The notes beneath the pieces were generated by a model. The model was given only the letters and a program-made list of their open reading frames with translations. It ran no database searches and was not told the DNA's origin. From NCBI GenBank assembly GCA_045628725.1, contig JAZQPT010000098.1, forward strand, positions 1 through 21,604: a DNA stretch of 21,604 bases, in the 5' to 3' direction. Origin of the DNA: JACQGD01 sp045628725. Lineage in GTDB: Bacteria > Patescibacteriota > Saccharimonadia > Saccharimonadales > Saccharimonadaceae. How positions within the stretch are numbered: position 1 is the stretch's first letter; each line of letters starts with the position of its first letter. The position numbers and the translations under genes are program-made. Shown here in pieces: positions 21,507 through 21,604 of this stretch.

Positions 21507-21604
21507 TGCTCTCTCCTGTCACAATGTCGCACGCACCCACACTCACGACATACAGCAGCGCTGGCACCTTTACCTACACTATTCCCCAGTGGGCGACGCA
21601 TATC
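21503..21604 (+). CDS. Partial protein with Gly-rich/tail-type N-terminus, runs off the window
   Basis: Only the first 34 codons are present. The ATG overlaps the stop of the tail-fibre-like gene (ATGA), so the two are translationally coupled. Residues about 15-34 read S-S-A-G-T-F-T-Y-T-I-P-Q-W-A-T-H-I. This matches the opening of Gly-rich phage tail and surface proteins (G-x-F-x-x-T-V-P-x-G-V-x), in which a beta sandwich follows. It is probably a second fibre or adhesin of the same unit. Confidence 0.6.
   Translation, partial: MMLSPVTMSHAPTLTTYSSAGTFTYTIPQWATHI

Noticed and set aside
1..21604. CRISPR arrays, tRNA or rRNA genes, insertion sequences, UGA recoding
   Set aside because: No regularly spaced repeats, no cloverleaf or rRNA-like segments and no transposase ORFs seen; all recognised genes end normally at UGA, UAA or UAG without internal UGA.

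Overview
The window looks like a chromosomal segment of a Patescibacteria/CPR bacterium, most likely Saccharibacteria (TM7). This is inferred from gene content: a VirB6/TrbL-like type IV secretion membrane protein, CIRCE-controlled dnaK and dnaJ that sit apart instead of in one operon, a small sortase beside short secreted repeat proteins, a stand-alone GlcD-type flavoprotein, and many leaderless-looking genes. UGA behaves as a stop codon throughout. There are no rRNA, tRNA, CRISPR or insertion-sequence features that I can see.

Layout. 1-3.8 kb (minus strand): an unknown 162-aa protein, an 885-aa VirB6-like protein and a small two-helix membrane protein. 3.8-5 kb: dnaJ behind a CIRCE operator. 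5-10.25 kb: a cell-surface locus. Three minus-strand genes (a membrane-anchored protein and two secreted repeat proteins) diverge from a plus-strand operon of three genes (a repeat protein with an LPDTA-type sorting signal, a sortase, and a four-helix membrane protein that may be a degenerate family 2 glycosyltransferase). Three secreted proteins share related modules containing N-T-x-x-G-N-A-T-T-G, and two of them plus the sortase substrate's N-terminus share N-T-G-x-x-S-H-N-N. 10.2-13.4 kb (minus): a GlcD-like FAD oxidase, a YggT-family protein and a GNAT acetyltransferase. 13.4-13.8 kb: a regulatory region with divergent promoters. On the minus strand it holds a leader ORF, an antiterminator and a terminator ahead of the GNAT gene. 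On the plus strand it holds a short structured RNA or leader ahead of a six-hairpin glycosidase-like gene (13.8-14.9 kb). 15-17 kb: dnaK behind a second CIRCE. 17.5-18.6 kb: a short-chain dehydrogenase with an unusual N-terminal extension. 18.6-20.1 kb: two convergent secreted/surface genes. 20.1-21.6 kb: a 65-aa membrane peptide, a phage tail-fibre-like protein and the start of a second exported/tail-type protein that runs off the window.

How the parts may work together. dnaK and dnaJ are probably both HrcA targets. In each promoter the -35 hexamer lies inside the nine-base CIRCE spacer, so repressor binding would block RNA polymerase directly. The 5-10.25 kb locus reads as a dedicated surface-assembly unit in which the sortase attaches at least the LPDTA protein and the other repeat proteins supply a surface layer or fibre. 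The VirB6-like protein, the surface proteins and the tail-fibre-like proteins fit a host-attached lifestyle, but that is inference. The least described elements are the repeat-protein/sortase locus and the probable translation-coupled attenuator of the GNAT gene. Product names come from motif recognition by eye; no database search was run.
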